Source: an uncultured Bacteroidales bacterium (GTDB taxonomy: Bacteria > Bacteroidota > Bacteroidia > Bacteroidales > UBA932). Taken from it: a stretch of 64,000 nt of DNA. Numbering within the stretch: position 1 is the stretch's first letter; the number at the start of each line of letters is the position of its first letter. The stretch spans positions 62,001-126,000 of the forward strand of contig CAMYAE010000001.1 of NCBI GenBank assembly GCA_947253655.1, read 5' to 3'. Below, piece after piece: positions 1 through 9,967 of this stretch. Made by a program: the position numbers and the translations under genes. The notes below the pieces were generated by a model. It was not told where the DNA came from. It did no database searches and worked only from the letters and a program-made list of their open reading frames with translations.

Positions 1-2256
1 GACAGGCTTGTCGAGGCCGTGTTCAGAAACGGTGGTGTCTGGGACATTGCTCATGATCTCGAAACCGATTGACAAAGTATTCCCTTTCTCATCCACAACC
101 GTTATTGTATGCTTTCCCACAGACGGGGATAGTGTCATCTGATGCATGAATTTCGTCTGCCCCAAGTAGCTGTTATCCAGATGCCAGAACACCACAGCGT
201 CCGGGTCGCGGTGAGCGAGATTGAACACTATCCCTGCTACCTTGCCGTCCAATTGTCTTGGAATATATATTCTGCTGCCTTTACCGGGATATATGAATTC
301 CATTACAGTTTCTTGATTATCAGATATTTCCGGTTTATATTCAGGATGCAGCCTCCTGTAATACCATTCCATAGCCGGAGGCAGCAAGAAGACGCTTTTC
401 CCGTTTATATAACTGTGATATGGGCAGGTTTCGCTTTTTTCAGCCGTTGGAGGTACGGCCAGCGTGTCTATATTCTCGCAGGCAGGACCTTTGAGATAAC
501 CGCTTTCCCGACATACTTCCGCCTGGATATACTCACCGTATAACGGCTCCTTAAACCAGCCGCCCCCTGCATACTTTCCACTATTCCCCTTATTGGGCAA
601 CATGTTGAAAATCTCGAACATCACCGGCCCGGCCGTCCCGGCACCTGTCAATCCCGGCATCCCTTCACCGTTCGCATTCCCGGCCCAGACACCTACGGCG
701 AAGTCCGGTGTGACACCTACCGCCCAGGCATCCCTGAAGCCGAAACTTGTGCCTGTTTTCCAGGCAACTTTCTTTACGGAACTTATCATTCTCCAGTCTA
801 TTTCGTCAGGACGGTTCACATCTTTGAGGGCATCAAATGTGTACCATAAGGACATCCTGTCATTAAGCGGATATGACTGCTTATCCTCCGACTGATATAC
901 CCTTGACAAGGTTGCATATATTGAGGTAATATCGAACAACGAGCCCTCGGCTCCTCCCAGAATTAATGACAGGCCATAGTTATCTGCGTCCCTGTCCAAT
1001 GTTGTCATTCCTGAGGATTTGAGGATGTTCAGGAATTTCTGCACCCCGAATTTTCTGAGCATGTGGACGGCGGGGACGTTCAATGACCTGGCAAGTGCCT
1101 GAGAGGCCGGTACTGCTCCGTTGAAATTCATATCATAGTTCTGCGGAGAGAAGCCGTTGACATTTATCGGGGTGTCTTGGACCAAGGAATGTGGCAGAAT
1201 CTGCCCCTCCTGTAGCAAGGCACAATAAAGAAGCGGCTTCAATATGCTCCCTGTACTCCTTGGAGAACGGACAATGTCCACCCGGCTGCCATATCTGCCG
1301 TCTTGTGGGTTGGCATTGCCGCAATAGACAATAGGTTCCCCCGTATGTACGTCGAAGACTATTGCCGCCAGGTCCTTTATTCCTATGGCTGTAAGTTCGT
1401 TGTTTCTGCGGTCCAATATTTTCTCGGCCTTTTGCTGGAGCCTTATATCAATATCCGTAGTAACGGTTTTGCCTCCGTCATTCTTATAATACCATTCCAC
1501 GAGGTGGGAAGCGTGGTCGGGCAGAGGCAAGGGCGCTCCGGGGAGAGGCTCTTCGCAAGCAGCCTTGCAAGTCGCGGCATCAATCTTACCGGCTTCCGAA
1601 AGGGCTTTCAGCAACCTGTTCCTTTTGTTCAGCAGGACATCCCTGTTTTTGCCGGGATGCACAATGGACGGAGAGTTGGGGAGGACGGCAAGTGTGGCCG
1701 CCTCCCCCCATGACAGCTCATTTGCAGGGCGGCCGAAGTATCTCCATGCTGCAGCTTCAAGACCGACGACATTACCTCCGAACGGGGCATGGGAAGCATA
1801 GAGGGCGAGAATTTTGTCTTTGCTATACCGGAGTTCCAGCCTTGTGGCAAGCACTGCTTCAATGATTTTCTGCCGGATATTCCTTTTTTTGTTCCTGGAC
1901 ATCCGCACAACCTGCATTGTGATAGTACTACCGCCGCTCGTGATGTGACCGGCTTTCAGATTTCTTATCGCTGCCCTGAAAATCGCTACGGGATTGACTC
2001 CCGGATGCCATTTGAAGTACTTGTCCTCGAATTGGATGAGGGCGGTCTTGTACTTTTGGGGAATTGTATCCGAGGGTGGAAATCTCCATTGTCCGTCGGA
2101 TGCTATCCTGGCACCGAGCAGTTCACCGCTTCTGTCTAACACCACCGTGCAATATCTTACATCCTTGAAGATATTGCGCGGCAGGCAGAATAAATAGGCT
2201 ATGACAAGTACACCGAGTGTAAAAAACAGTATCTGTTTAAATGCAGGACGCCTCAT
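1..2256 (-). CDS. pbpC: Penicillin-binding protein 1C, partial (C-terminus beyond window)
   Basis: Class A PBP of the PbpC type: a glycan-polymerising and transpeptidating enzyme anchored in the inner membrane. The frame is open from an ATG at 2256 to base 1 (752 codons, no stop). One N-terminal membrane helix spans about residues 8-24. The GT51 domain has the catalytic Glu in FEDKYFKWHPGVN (E77) and SGGSTITMQ. The transpeptidase domain has SILK (S337/K340), SLN (S391) and KTG (K500). A C-terminal BiPBP_C-like region begins near residue 600 and runs off the edge. The gene starts 3 bases after the stop of the alpha-2-macroglobulin gene, so the two are cotranscribed. This pairing is a well-known bacterial arrangement, thought to link cell-wall repair to periplasmic protease trapping. 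Confidence 0.96.
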   Translation of the reverse strand, partial: MRRPAFKQILFFTLGVLVIAYLFCLPRNIFKDVRYCTVVLDRSGELLGARIASDGQWRFPPSDTIPQKYKTALIQFEDKYFKWHPGVNPVAIFRAAIRNLKAGHITSGGSTITMQVVRMSRNKKRNIRQKIIEAVLATRLELRYSKDKILALYASHAPFGGNVVGLEAAAWRYFGRPANELSWGEAATLAVLPNSPSIVHPGKNRDVLLNKRNRLLKALSEAGKIDAATCKAACEEPLPGAPLPLPDHASHLVEWYYKNDGGKTVTTDIDIRLQQKAEKILDRRNNELTAIGIKDLAAIVFDVHTGEPIVYCGNANPQDGRYGSRVDIVRSPRSTGSILKPLLYCALLQEGQILPHSLVQDTPINVNGFSPQNYDMNFNGAVPASQALARSLNVPAVHMLRKFGVQKFLNILKSSGMTTLDRDADNYGLSLILGGAEGSLFDITSIYATLSRVYQSEDKQSYPLNDRMSLWYTFDALKDVNRPDEIDWRMISSVKKVAWKTGTSFGFRDAWAVGVTPDFAVGVWAGNANGEGMPGLTGAGTAGPVMFEIFNMLPNKGNSGKYAGGGWFKEPLYGEYIQAEVCRESGYLKGPACENIDTLAVPPTAEKSETCPYHSYINGKSVFLLPPAMEWYYRRLHPEYKPEISDNQETVMEFIYPGKGSRIYIPRQLDGKVAGIVFNLAHRDPDAVVFWHLDNSYLGQTKFMHQMTLSPSVGKHTITVVDEKGNTLSIGFEIMSNVPDTTVSEHGLDKPV

Positions 2257-2259
2257 CTT

Positions 2260-5200
2260 TTACCTTTCGACAATAGCGGTCCCGGAAGCGGTCCGGGCAA
2301 ATACCCGGCTGTCATACATGGCTTCGCATATCGTAGCAGGGAGCATGAACTCCCCCTCGTAGGCAGCACGTAGTCTCAGCTTGAACACCTTGGCCGTGCC
2401 AAGTGGAAGGTCGAAATACCATATACTCCTGTCATCGCGGATGTCATTGTAAGTGAATGAATTCCGGCTTGCAACCGGGGCTTCCTTACCAATAAGTCGC
2501 TCGTTGTAGATTTCCCAGCCTGACGGGATTATCTGAGTCAGGGCGACATTGGTGTAATCAATACCACTTCCTGTATTCGTTACCTGTATAACGGCTGTAA
2601 AATCAGTTCCTTGTCTTATCTTTTCCGGCGTTATCTGACTGCCGTCGGTTGCCTTGTATGAGACCGAAAGCTTTAGGCCGCTTGAGGCCGCTTCAGTCTT
2701 TTGTCCTATCTCAGGCTTGTAGGTCCTGAGCAATGTGGCATAGATCGGACCGGAAGAGAGATTTTTGACTTCCACGCTGCCCTTTGTCGGGTCAAGAGGC
2801 TTTGAATATACGGCAGCAGCACTCTTGATTTTTTCGGCAGTTCCCTTACCTTCCGCAACTTCGGCTTCTACAATGCCGGTATTGCTCTTTTGGGCTAAAC
2901 GTGACATTGCCATAGATATGAATGCAGATTCCTGGGTGCTTATGCCGCCGGAATGGACTTCGCTTGCGATTTCCCCGGCCACAGCAAGAGCATTTTCGAT
3001 ATTGTCGGTAAGTACAGATGTCTCAACGGCGATCGCCTTGTCGCGCAGAGTGGAGCCGAATGTCATATTTGACACTGGATATGAGGTGAACACGGTGTCT
3101 GTCGCATTTGCAATTTCCTGGGCCACTGTCTTTTTGCCTGAAACTGCGTATGTTGCGGCAAGCATAAGTCTTGCTTGCACCATCAGATCTTCGCTTTCTT
3201 TTAGCCTGTTCATAGATGCAAAATCCGCTTTGTTGGACAAGGCTAAGGAATATAGTCTGAATGCCTGGTCGAGACCTTGGAGGAATTTGCTCTTGGAGTG
3301 CCTGTAGTTCTGTACGGCCGTGTTCTGGAACTTGTTCCAGCTGCCGACTACTCCCTTATTGACCTCAAAGCCTTTAGCTGCTGCAGCATTGAGGAAGATC
3401 CCTGCCATTGAAGTCACCCAAGTGTCCGAGGTTATCATTCCGGGCCAATATGCGAAGCCTCCGTCAGCCAGTTGTCTTGAATACAATTCCTGCAATATAT
3501 GCGGTATCATATTTTCAGCTTTGGCTGCATTTTCCTTAGACAAGAAGTCTTTGGTGTATATCAGGCTTATGCCTTTAGCCGCCAACTGCTCCGTGCAGTT
3601 ATGGCCGTAGTCGGTGAAATACGTGAAATTGCCGTTGAAATCCATTGATGGGAAACTTGCAAGTTCAAGCATTGCGGAGCTGTTGTCACCGTAAGCGAAA
3701 GGGCTGTAGGTAAAAGACTTGGATGCCCCGTTTCCGATCATAGCCCCTTCTTTGGCAATAATGGTCGGATTAGGATTGCGTACTTCAATATTGATTGTTT
3801 CGGAGGCCTTGTAGCCGTCTCCGGAAGCTGATACCATGACTTTCGCCATGCCCTCTCCAGAAGTTTCAAGATTGAATCTGACAATCTTGTCTCCCGGCTG
3901 GGCAAATGCTACGGAAGTCTGGGCCGCACCTCTGACTTTCAATGCTCCCTCCGTCTTGACTGTAACATTGGCATTTTTTACGTTGTCCTCCAAGGCGAAT
4001 ACATTTACGGGCAGCACGACTTTCTCTCCGCTTCCTAATATGCGCGGCAGGGTAGGCAGTACCATAAGCGGTGACCTGACAGGGACAGTCTTTTCTGCAT
4101 TCCCGAATGCCCCTCCATGACCTGCGACAACCATTACCCGTACGCTTCCGATATACATAGGCAGCTTTATATTATGCTTGTCTGTGCCCGATTTCAGGGT
4201 GAAAGGCCCCAAGAACTTGACTACCGGATTGAATCTGTTGTCTTTTTTCGAATTGACAATGGCAGACTGGTCGCCTCCGATACTGAACATCGGGGAGAAC
4301 CTGCCACTGAAAGCTCCTATTATATCGTCATAGAAATCCCATGTCCTGACTCCTAAAGCCTCTCTCGCATACATGGCGTTCCATGCGTCAGGAGTCTTGA
4401 ATGCCGTTAGATCCAACAGTCCCTCGTCCACTATAGCTATCGTATATGTCATTGGCTTGCCGCTCTTTTCCTTGATTTTCAGACTGAAAGCCTCTTCCGG
4501 ATGAATTACGTCAGGCATTGATATTACAGGCTCTATATGTGAAGCTGCATTATTCACCAATACAGGCTGAACTCCGTACATTCTGATTGGCAGGTCATTG
4601 CCGGAATTGCGGTGAGGCTGTACAAGGGTTATGTATACATAGAAATTAGGAGCCATGTCTGCCGTAACCTTGAACTTATATTTGGTGTCATCTTTGGCCG
4701 ATGTGCTTACCCATTCCTGTTTCAGTACTGAAGAAGCGGTCTCTATTGAAACTAAGGCCCTCCCATCGGCAGACCCCGGAACAAACACCGTGGCTGTCTC
4801 TCCTACATCGTAAGAGCGTTTGTCGGTTGTAAAACTCAGCATTGAAAGGGCATTCGGGTCGGTCTTGGCTGACCTGCCTCTGTATGCCGGCCAGTCTATA
4901 AGAACTACGCTTCCCGTAGCGTGACCGCTGTCAATATCCTTGACATAGACCAAGTAGCGTCCCCATTCCGGGTAATCTACCCTGAATCTGATTTCAGAAT
5001 CCGAGCGGGTTGATACGAGATTGCCTTCGGCCGCAACCTCTACTCCGGAATTGTTTTCGTATGAGCCCGGTCCTTCGTCAACGTCTTCTTCCCACCACCA
5101 ACTCCATTTTGTCTTGAAAATCTTGTATTCAAGATAGTGTCCGGAAACTCTTTTCCCGTTCTTGTCCACGACAGCAACTTTGAAAGAGAGGTCTTTGTCC

Positions 5201-7809
5201 GTTTCCAAATATCCGTCTTTGCTTCCCTCAGGGTTCTTGATGCCGACATAAGCACTGAACGGAGAGAACGGCACCGTCATTGTCGTGAAACTCGCATCGC
5301 CTCCGGCTTCCTCGACCGAGCAGACGATATTGGCGGCAAGCATGCCTGGAGCATCGCTTGCATACGGCATTGCAGCATGGATTGCTGCTTTCCCGGCACC
5401 GTCCAGACGGGTGTCAACTATCCGTATCTCATTAGTCTCAAATTTCGATCTCGGGGCGATGAAATTGTATCCCTCAAATCCTGGGAACGAGGCCCCGCTG
5501 CGGCTTAAGGTCATATCGGCCTTGACGGCAAGTCCGGATGCTGACGGGCCGGTTAGCCAGGTTGAAGCTATATTTATCGGCAGCATCTTGCCGGCATCTA
5601 TAATCTTGGTTCCGAGATCCAAATTGATTTTCAGCCTGTTGGGCTTCAGGCTTTCTATTCTGAGCCCCTTGTGGAAAGTCGCCCCTCCCACCTTGAAATA
5701 TGCATTCCACAGACCGGTAGGGTCATCAGCCATTGTCGGGACATGATATGTATAAAACCCGTCTTTTGCATTGCTGCAGATTTGTTTTCTGTAGAATTGC
5801 CCCTGTGGGGTATATAATTCCATAACGGCAGGGTGATTTTCAGGCACGACTTTATCTTTGTCCTGAAGCAGCAAGGTTATATGCAGGGTGTCGCCCGGCC
5901 TCCAGACCCCGCGCTCTCCGTAAATGAAGCCTTTAAGACCTTTGTCAAGAGTAGTGCCGCCCACATCAAAACGGCTGACAGGATTTTCGTCTCCGCTGGT
6001 GACTTTAAGATAACTCGTAGAGCGGTTACGCTTTGCCACTATTGCGAAAGGCTTGCCCGTAACCCCGATTTCAACCATGCCATCTGAATTGGTCTTTCCT
6101 CTTCCAATCATTTTCAACTGATAGTTGAATGCCTCTATTTCAACGCCATATAAAGGCTTTGCCGTCATGATGTCGCTGGCGGCCACCCAAAGTCTGTCTC
6201 CTCCGGAATACTTGGCTATCAATCCTATATCAGATGTCGTGAGATTATACTCCGGGTAATCGTAGTCCATATAATATGACGGGGTCATAGGATTGTCCCT
6301 GTCTCTCCAGTCGTATTGTCTCCAATCCCTGTCATCATTCCAATAATATGGGGACGGGATGTCCCATACTGCCTTATCTTCTTCTGACAGATTTTCAGAG
6401 GTAACCTCTCTAAGGCTACCGGATAGTTTACCGGGAAGATTTTCCTGACCATAAAGGGAGTATTCCTGCTTGAAAGACAGTCTGATACGATAAATCGCTC
6501 CCGGCTCCTGTTTGAAGAGCCCGGAAAGGTCTACAGAGAAATCCTGCCACTTGTGCAGGTCCAGCGACGGATCTTCATCGAGGCGTATAGTCTTCTTGTA
6601 CACCAAACGTCCTGAACGCCTTAAATCCGAAGAACCGCTTAAATCATTGTCCTGTAGGAAAGTAAGTACATTCTGCTCATAGATTTTTACAACTCTCAAA
6701 TCTACTGCTTTCAGGCATACAGCCCTGAATGGCAGGACAAGCTCTTTAGCGTCAGGAAGTATGTTCCCTTTCAGCGGAATTTCCACTTCAGGCTTCTGTT
6801 CGCCGGTATTGAAACTTGTAGTGTAGGCTTCCGTCATCCTGTCTCCGTCGGCACTTTTAATGCTTTCAGAGAGCGAGAGGTTGAGCACGGAAACGTTGCC
6901 GGTGTCATAATAAAGTCTGGCTATATTGTCGGAAATCTCTGTATAGAAGCGACTTGTACCGGTAAGATAAATCAAGCCGTTGAGATCAGCAGTATTGTCG
7001 AGCGGCTTTGAAAACTGAATGTTTATATATGGAGTTTTTCCGTTCACCCAATCGGCGGACATGACTTTGAACTCATTGTCTGTGCCCGGAATTACTGCCG
7101 TTACTTTCTTGCCTGTCTTGAAACCTGAACTTCCGGATTTAAGGCTTACCGATATTTCCTCGTCATTCCCGGCTCTTTCAATACCGGCTATCTTGAAGTT
7201 GATATGGTTGGCATCCTTTCCTGCGGCAACCTCAACCACTTCCCCGTGTCCCTTATAACGGTATGAAATCATTTCCTTGACCTTTTCAGCCTTGGTCGGC
7301 TCGCTGACAATCACCGTCCCCTCAACCGCAGCCTTGTCCTGCTCGTCTTTGGAGACAATAACATTATCTATCCTTACCATGGCATATTTCTCCGCTACCA
7401 TGAAGCCGAACGGGAATTTACGGAACTTACGATTGGATATTTTCATCAGTTTGTCAAGGTTGAAACCGACTTTGTATGCTTGTCCGGCCTTTAGTGCTCC
7501 CTGCTGCGGGACAAATTCCACCGTGTTCGGAGACAGCCACCTTGCTCCACCTTTTACCGATGGGGAGAAGCTGAACAGATTGCCCGGAGCCGGATCTCCG
7601 CTATTTACGCCTTGAATGTCGGACACAAGCTCAATCCTTACAGATGAATTTTCTGAAATAACGCCTCCGGTATAGGCTTTTACAAAGTTTGCAAATTCCA
7701 TATCCGGTACATCGGCAGGTCTGAATCTGTTGCAGGATACGCATGAGAGCAGAACGATAGATACTATCGAAGCAAGTGCAAGTCCGATTGGGTGTTTCAT
7801 ATCAGTCAA
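2260..7809 (-). CDS. Alpha-2-macroglobulin family lipoprotein with thioester motif
   Basis: Large periplasmic bait-and-trap protein of 1849 aa. The N-terminus has a lipoprotein signal (LLSC/VSCN, Cys near residue 23-27); ATG at 7809 or the third-codon-later ATG at 7800 could be the start. MG domains fill the first ~1000 residues. The CxEQ thioester motif is present as NCTEQ with Cys1405, which predicts covalent capture of attacking proteases; some bacterial homologues have lost it. The alpha-alpha barrel (about 1400-1650) and a C-terminal domain follow. It is the first gene of a two-gene operon with pbpC. A TAnnTTTG-type -7 element (TAAGTTTG, minus strand, 7832-7839) lies just upstream. Size and domain order are normal for Bacteroidales homologues. 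Confidence 0.95.
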   Translation of the reverse strand: MTDMKHPIGLALASIVSIVLLSCVSCNRFRPADVPDMEFANFVKAYTGGVISENSSVRIELVSDIQGVNSGDPAPGNLFSFSPSVKGGARWLSPNTVEFVPQQGALKAGQAYKVGFNLDKLMKISNRKFRKFPFGFMVAEKYAMVRIDNVIVSKDEQDKAAVEGTVIVSEPTKAEKVKEMISYRYKGHGEVVEVAAGKDANHINFKIAGIERAGNDEEISVSLKSGSSGFKTGKKVTAVIPGTDNEFKVMSADWVNGKTPYINIQFSKPLDNTADLNGLIYLTGTSRFYTEISDNIARLYYDTGNVSVLNLSLSESIKSADGDRMTEAYTTSFNTGEQKPEVEIPLKGNILPDAKELVLPFRAVCLKAVDLRVVKIYEQNVLTFLQDNDLSGSSDLRRSGRLVYKKTIRLDEDPSLDLHKWQDFSVDLSGLFKQEPGAIYRIRLSFKQEYSLYGQENLPGKLSGSLREVTSENLSEEDKAVWDIPSPYYWNDDRDWRQYDWRDRDNPMTPSYYMDYDYPEYNLTTSDIGLIAKYSGGDRLWVAASDIMTAKPLYGVEIEAFNYQLKMIGRGKTNSDGMVEIGVTGKPFAIVAKRNRSTSYLKVTSGDENPVSRFDVGGTTLDKGLKGFIYGERGVWRPGDTLHITLLLQDKDKVVPENHPAVMELYTPQGQFYRKQICSNAKDGFYTYHVPTMADDPTGLWNAYFKVGGATFHKGLRIESLKPNRLKINLDLGTKIIDAGKMLPINIASTWLTGPSASGLAVKADMTLSRSGASFPGFEGYNFIAPRSKFETNEIRIVDTRLDGAGKAAIHAAMPYASDAPGMLAANIVCSVEEAGGDASFTTMTVPFSPFSAYVGIKNPEGSKDGYLETDKDLSFKVAVVDKNGKRVSGHYLEYKIFKTKWSWWWEEDVDEGPGSYENNSGVEVAAEGNLVSTRSDSEIRFRVDYPEWGRYLVYVKDIDSGHATGSVVLIDWPAYRGRSAKTDPNALSMLSFTTDKRSYDVGETATVFVPGSADGRALVSIETASSVLKQEWVSTSAKDDTKYKFKVTADMAPNFYVYITLVQPHRNSGNDLPIRMYGVQPVLVNNAASHIEPVISMPDVIHPEEAFSLKIKEKSGKPMTYTIAIVDEGLLDLTAFKTPDAWNAMYAREALGVRTWDFYDDIIGAFSGRFSPMFSIGGDQSAIVNSKKDNRFNPVVKFLGPFTLKSGTDKHNIKLPMYIGSVRVMVVAGHGGAFGNAEKTVPVRSPLMVLPTLPRILGSGEKVVLPVNVFALEDNVKNANVTVKTEGALKVRGAAQTSVAFAQPGDKIVRFNLETSGEGMAKVMVSASGDGYKASETINIEVRNPNPTIIAKEGAMIGNGASKSFTYSPFAYGDNSSAMLELASFPSMDFNGNFTYFTDYGHNCTEQLAAKGISLIYTKDFLSKENAAKAENMIPHILQELYSRQLADGGFAYWPGMITSDTWVTSMAGIFLNAAAAKGFEVNKGVVGSWNKFQNTAVQNYRHSKSKFLQGLDQAFRLYSLALSNKADFASMNRLKESEDLMVQARLMLAATYAVSGKKTVAQEIANATDTVFTSYPVSNMTFGSTLRDKAIAVETSVLTDNIENALAVAGEIASEVHSGGISTQESAFISMAMSRLAQKSNTGIVEAEVAEGKGTAEKIKSAAAVYSKPLDPTKGSVEVKNLSSGPIYATLLRTYKPEIGQKTEAASSGLKLSVSYKATDGSQITPEKIRQGTDFTAVIQVTNTGSGIDYTNVALTQIIPSGWEIYNERLIGKEAPVASRNSFTYNDIRDDRSIWYFDLPLGTAKVFKLRLRAAYEGEFMLPATICEAMYDSRVFARTASGTAIVER

Positions 7810-7831
7810 GTTTAATAAATTATTATTATTA

Positions 7832-7839
7832 CAAACTTA
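7832..7839 (-). promoter_or_regulatory. Putative -7 element for the alpha-2-macroglobulin/pbpC operon
   Basis: On the minus strand this reads TAAGTTTG, a match to the Bacteroidota -7 consensus TAnnTTTG, placed 23 bases before the start codon. No clear -33 TTTG lies at the right distance, so the call is tentative. Confidence 0.4.
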
Positions 7840-7914
7840 CGTAAAAATTTTCGTTTTACCACTATTAATTTTAATGACCTTTGCGGAAAATTCTATTCCA
7901 CTGACAGGCTATGG

Positions 7915-7927
7915 TGACAATTTGTCA
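7915..7927. promoter_or_regulatory. 13-bp inverted repeat upstream of groES, possible activator site
   Basis: TGACAATTTGTCA is a perfect inverted repeat (TGACAA-N-TTGTCA). It ends 11 bases before a sigma-54-like promoter. Its position and symmetry fit a binding site for an enhancer-binding protein, though such sites usually lie farther upstream; a repressor site is the alternative. Confidence 0.45.
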
Positions 7928-7938
7928 TAATATCACGA

Positions 7939-7954
7939 TTGGCACACCTGTTGC
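7939..7954 (+). promoter_or_regulatory. Sigma-54-type (-24/-12) promoter of groESL
   Basis: TTGGCACACCTGTTGC matches the RpoN consensus YTGGCACGRNNNTTGC, with the GG and GC dinucleotides at the required spacing. Transcription would begin near 7966, about 50 bases before groES. No TAnnTTTG housekeeping element and no CIRCE (TTAGCACTC-N9-GAGTGCTAA) is visible in this gap. The match is seen directly; use by RpoN is inferred. Confidence 0.6.
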
Positions 7955-7967
7955 CATAGAGATAATC

Positions 7968-7984
7968 GGCTTCGAAGAGAAGCC
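7968..7984 (+). promoter_or_regulatory. Hairpin in the groES 5' leader
   Basis: GGCTTC and GAAGCC pair perfectly around a 5-base loop, right at the predicted 5' end of the groESL transcript. It may protect the mRNA end or respond to temperature. It is too far from the start codon to mask it directly. Confidence 0.45.
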
Positions 7985-8016
7985 TGATATGAAATTACTG
8001 TAAAATTAATAAAATT

Positions 8017-8283
8017 ATGATCAAACCATTAGCAGACAGAGTCGTGATTGAGCCGAAAGAGGCCGAGACCAAGACAGCTTCAGGATTGTATATTCCTGAT
8101 ACGGCAAAGGAAAAACCGCAAGAGGGTAAGGTTGTAGCAGCCGGACCCGGCAAAAAAGACGAGCCTATGGAGGTGAAAGTAGGCGATAAAGTACTTTATG
8201 GAAAATATGCCGGTACAGAGGTGACTTTCGGAGAGAAAAAGCTCCTTATCGTGCGTCAGTCTGATATTCTGGCAATACTATAA
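8017..8283 (+). CDS. groES: Co-chaperonin GroES (Hsp10)
   Basis: 88 aa, the usual length. It begins MIKPLADRVVIEP and carries the mobile loop (ETKTASGLYIPD, about residues 16-29) that contacts GroEL. It forms the heptameric lid of the GroEL folding chamber in the cytosol. The gene lies 40 bases upstream of groEL in the standard operon. The start is fixed by family alignment; the leader before it is AT-rich with no strong Shine-Dalgarno, as is normal in this phylum. Confidence 0.99.
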   Translation: MIKPLADRVVIEPKEAETKTASGLYIPDTAKEKPQEGKVVAAGPGKKDEPMEVKVGDKVLYGKYAGTEVTFGEKKLLIVRQSDILAIL

Positions 8284-8323
8284 TAGTAGTCCCTATAAAT
8301 GTTAAAATAAAATCAGGAAAATT

Positions 8324-9946
8324 ATGGCAAAAGATATAAAATTTGATATTGATGTCCGCTCCAAAATGAAAGAGGGAGCAGACGCCCTTGCAGATGCAGT
8401 TAAGGTTACACTTGGCCCTAAAGGCCGTAATGTCGTTATAGACAAGAAATTCGGTGCACCTCAGGTCACCAAGGACGGTGTTACGGTTGCAAAGGAAATC
8501 GAGCTTGAGGATAAATTCGCCAATATGGGAGCACAAATGGTAAAAGAGGTGGCTTCCAAGACAAATGAGCAGGCCGGTGACGGCACAACTACAGCTACTG
8601 TGCTCGCTCAGGCCATTATCCGCGAGGGCTTGAAAAATGTAGCGGCAGGTGCCAACCCTATGGATATTAAAAGGGGTATTGACAAGGCTGTCGCCAAAAT
8701 AGTTGCCGAGCTCAAGGCTCATAGCCAGGCCGTTGGCGATGACTATTCCAAGATTGAGCAGGTCGGCACTGTGTCAGCCAACAATGACAGCTATATAGGC
8801 AAACTTATAGCAGACGCAATGTCAAAGGTCAATAAAGACGGCGTTATTACTGTGGAAGAGGCAAAAGGTACTGAGACCGAGGTTAAGGTGGTTGAAGGAA
8901 TGCAATTCGACAGAGGTTATATTTCTCCGTATTTCATGACAAATGCAGATAAGATGGAGGCTGTTCTTGACGATGCCAAGATCCTTATTACAGACAAGAA
9001 GATTTCTACGATGAAAGATCTTCTCCCAATCCTTGAGCCGATAGCAAGAGAAGGGAAGTCTTTGCTTGTAGTTGCGGAAGATGTTGATGGAGAGGCTCTT
9101 ACAACATTGGTGGTCAATAAGCTGCGCGGCACGTTGAAGATTGCTGCCGTCAAGGCTCCAGGATTTGGCGATCGTCGCAAGGAAATGCTTCAGGACATTG
9201 CCACCCTTACAGGTGCGACCGTCGTGTCTGAGGAGAGAGGCTTTACCCTTGAAAATACGACACCTGAGATGCTCGGAGATGCCGAGAAAGTGACTATTAC
9301 TAAGGAGAACACCACAATAGTCGGAGGTGCAGGCAAGAAAGAGGATATTCAGGAGCGTGTTGGCCTTATCCGCAAGCAGATTGCCACTACGACTTCGGAT
9401 TATGACAAGGAGAAGCTTCAGGAGAGGCTTGGCAAACTTGCAGGAGGGGTTGCCGTACTGTATGTCGGCGCTACCACCGAGGTTGAGATGAAGGAGAAGA
9501 AAGACAGGGTAGAGGATGCCCTCAATGCTACGCGTGCAGCCGTTGAGGAGGGCTATCTGCCAGGTGGCGGTGTTTCCTATATCCGTGCTGCGGAAATTCT
9601 GAAAGGATTTAACGGTGAGAATGAGGATGAGACTACTGGTGCTCGGATTGTGTCGCGTGCAATCGAGGAGCCACTCCGTCAGATTGCTGCCAACGCAGGT
9701 GTTGAGGCGAGTGTGATAATCCAGAAGATTCGTGAAGGCAAGGATGACTTCGGCTATAATGCCCGTACCGATGAGTTTGTAAACCTTTATGAGGCCGGTG
9801 TTATCGACCCTACGAAGGTTGCAAGAGTGGCTTTGGAAAATGCCGCTTCAGTGGCCGGTATGTTCCTTACCACAGAGTGCGGAATTGTGGATATTCCTGA
9901 GCCGCAGCCGGCAGCTCCGGCAATGCCAGCAGGCGGTATGATGTAA
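8324..9946 (+). CDS. groEL: Chaperonin GroEL (Hsp60)
   Basis: 540 aa ATP-dependent folding chaperonin that assembles as two heptameric rings. The ATP-binding signature DGTTTATVLAQ (about residues 86-96) and the GMM-rich tail (PAGGMM) are present. Length and sequence are typical for Bacteroidales. It is second in the groESL operon, probably under the sigma-54-like promoter upstream of groES. A strong terminator hairpin follows about 20 bases after the stop codon. Confidence 0.99.
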   Translation: MAKDIKFDIDVRSKMKEGADALADAVKVTLGPKGRNVVIDKKFGAPQVTKDGVTVAKEIELEDKFANMGAQMVKEVASKTNEQAGDGTTTATVLAQAIIREGLKNVAAGANPMDIKRGIDKAVAKIVAELKAHSQAVGDDYSKIEQVGTVSANNDSYIGKLIADAMSKVNKDGVITVEEAKGTETEVKVVEGMQFDRGYISPYFMTNADKMEAVLDDAKILITDKKISTMKDLLPILEPIAREGKSLLVVAEDVDGEALTTLVVNKLRGTLKIAAVKAPGFGDRRKEMLQDIATLTGATVVSEERGFTLENTTPEMLGDAEKVTITKENTTIVGGAGKKEDIQERVGLIRKQIATTTSDYDKEKLQERLGKLAGGVAVLYVGATTEVEMKEKKDRVEDALNATRAAVEEGYLPGGGVSYIRAAEILKGFNGENEDETTGARIVSRAIEEPLRQIAANAGVEASVIIQKIREGKDDFGYNARTDEFVNLYEAGVIDPTKVARVALENAASVAGMFLTTECGIVDIPEPQPAAPAMPAGGMM

Positions 9947-9967
9947 TAGATTGATAATAAATGCAGT

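Noticed and set aside
7810..8016. CIRCE/HrcA site before groES
   Set aside because: No TTAGCACTC-N9-GAGTGCTAA pattern or close variant is present; the only strong palindrome is the 13-bp TGACAA-N-TTGTCA repeat.
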